Assembly (NCBI GenBank): GCA_964563125.1
Contig: CAZLVY010000002.1
Span: 25,286-89,285, forward strand
Direction of reading: 5' to 3'
Length of the DNA stretch: 64,000 nt
DNA from: UBA1368 sp964563125
GTDB lineage: Bacteria > Bacillota > Syntrophomonadia > Syntrophomonadales > Syntrophomonadaceae
Every line of letters starts with the position of its first letter. The first letter of the stretch is position 1. The position numbers and the translations under genes were made by a program. Under the pieces are notes generated by a model. It had not been told where the DNA came from, made no database searches, and was given only the letters and a program-made list of their open reading frames with translations. Of this stretch, positions 63,140 through 64,000 are shown piece after piece.

Positions 63140-63733
63140 TTATGCTTTGATTTGCTCCAAAAAAATATCAATAAGTTCATCGGTATCTGTGATGGGATAA
63201 GATCCGTTTTGCAGCGACCATTCTATGGCGATGCCGCGATTGATGAACAGAAGCATTTGGGTAAGCTGCAGGTTATTATACATATCGTTGATAAGGTGAT
63301 TTTTTCTGCATTCCAAAATCAATTCCTGCAAAATTTTTGTGTAATTACGATCGTTCTGTGATAAAAGCTCCGGATTACGGATAGCATGTGCCATGTATAG
63401 GCGAAAATCCGCAGGACCTTTTTGTGTTATTACCTGAGAGGTTGTTTTCATAAACATCTTCAACTTTATGAGGGCATTTTTGTCTGCATTTTCTTCACCG
63501 CACAGCACATTATTGTAATATTCAAGGTAATATTGGTCCACATAAATCACAGTGGAGTTGAGCAGCGCCTCCTTGTTTTTGAAATGACCATAAAAGCAAC
63601 CATTTGAAATTTTCGCAGCACGAATAATTTCACTGACAGATACGTTATCGTAGCCGTTTTGTTCAAACAAATCTGCCGCAATCATCATTATTTTTTCTTT
63701 TGTCTTTTGTGCCATTTCGTCTCTATATGACAT
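63140..63733 (-). CDS. TetR family transcriptional regulator
   Basis: The 197-residue protein has the N-terminal TetR HTH (ADLFEQNGYDNVSVSEIIRAAKISNGCFYGHFKNKEAL, residues about 17-55). The C-terminal ligand domain is variable and gives no effector clue. ATG 63733 is preceded by AGGTAGC. Its promoter region holds a 9-bp inverted repeat covering both promoter boxes, so autoregulation is likely. A regulated partner gene may lie beyond the window. Confidence 0.93.
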   Translation of the reverse strand: MSYRDEMAQKTKEKIMMIAADLFEQNGYDNVSVSEIIRAAKISNGCFYGHFKNKEALLNSTVIYVDQYYLEYYNNVLCGEENADKNALIKLKMFMKTTSQVITQKGPADFRLYMAHAIRNPELLSQNDRNYTKILQELILECRKNHLINDMYNNLQLTQMLLFINRGIAIEWSLQNGSYPITDTDELIDIFLEQIKA

Positions 63734-63769
63734 GATTGCTACCTCACTTTAGTAAAAACGATGTATATA

Positions 63770-63810
63770 AAAATAGCACACATGAAAATAATTGTCCAGT
63801 TTGTGCTATT
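63770..63810 (-). promoter_or_regulatory. Promoter and inverted-repeat operator of the TetR-type gene
   Basis: On the minus strand TGGACA (63793-63798) and TATTTT (63770-63775) are 17 nt apart. AATAGCACA (63772-63780) and TGTGCTATT (63802-63810) form a perfect 9-bp inverted repeat spanning the promoter. A regulator bound here would block transcription. 63811-64000 contains no gene that I can support. Confidence 0.55.
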
Positions 63811-64000
63811 GACACAAAAGTTGATGTATGCTAGCTTCATTTCATAGTCAATTCTCTTTGAAAGATATCTCTCTGAAATAGACATGTAAAACAACATGTA
63901 TAAAAAATATTACCGAGCAGTGAAACAAATATCAACCAAAAATCATAAGTCCAGCGGTTAAATGTCAAGAATCAATTGGAAAAAAGTTTTAAAAAAATAG

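Overview
The window looks like the chromosome of an anaerobic, endospore-forming Clostridia-type Firmicute, possibly close to Syntrophomonas. The grounds are dipicolinate synthase genes (dpaAB), a YlmC-type protein, a YteA-type zinc finger protein, a T-box leader, two PyrR attenuators, the SepF/ylm cell-division cluster, and a large membrane Fe-S oxidoreductase of the type used for ETF-linked electron transfer in butyrate-degrading syntrophs. The taxonomic assignment is inferred from gene content; there is no rRNA or tRNA gene in the window.

Layout: 0.1-9.2 kb (minus strand) is a lysine/diaminopimelate/dipicolinate block: ylzJ-tepA, RNase J, dapA-lysC-asd, dpaB-dpaA, dapB. It is cut by terminators into several units and contains an assembly gap inside dpaA. 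9.3-13.6 kb (plus) holds a universal stress protein, RqcH and a CoA-transferase/GNAT fusion. 13.8-18.4 kb is a Bce-type module, with a peptide-sensing ABC transporter (minus) divergent from a response regulator and kinase (plus). 18.6-29.5 kb (minus) is a complete de novo UMP operon, pyrR-pyrB-pyrC-carA-carB-pyrK-pyrD-pyrF-pyrE plus a small orphan gene, with PyrR-type attenuators before pyrR and before pyrB. 29.6-37.2 kb carries rluD, lspA, gatD-murT, a glycosyltransferase, a DksA-like protein, a UPF0210/ACT pair and, upstream, ileS with its T-box. 40.6-43.8 kb has nth and a polar amino-acid ABC importer. 43.9-45.9 kb (plus) has a DMT exporter and an MBL hydrolase. 45.9-53.2 kb (minus) is the ylm/sepF cluster with yggU, a DivIVA protein, a tandem U32 protein, proC, nrdR and ylmC. 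53.3-64 kb is mixed accessory content: C69 peptidase, thioesterase, ferritin-like protein, DUF763, the Fe-S oxidoreductase, and AraC, LysR and TetR regulators with a GATE-domain membrane protein.

The most striking observation is that CarA in the pyrimidine operon has lost both the catalytic cysteine (Gly248 in the Gly-Ile-X-Met-Gly-His motif) and the catalytic histidine (Asp333) of its glutaminase site, while the rest of the subunit and CarB look intact. This predicts a bacterial carbamoyl-phosphate synthetase that uses free ammonia. Secondary observations are a small family of terminal-inverted-repeat elements (one inside the pyr operon), an array of palindromes after RNase J, a 107-bp palindromic element, and a 55-bp exact duplication flanking the 100-N gap that is best explained as an unmerged contig overlap.
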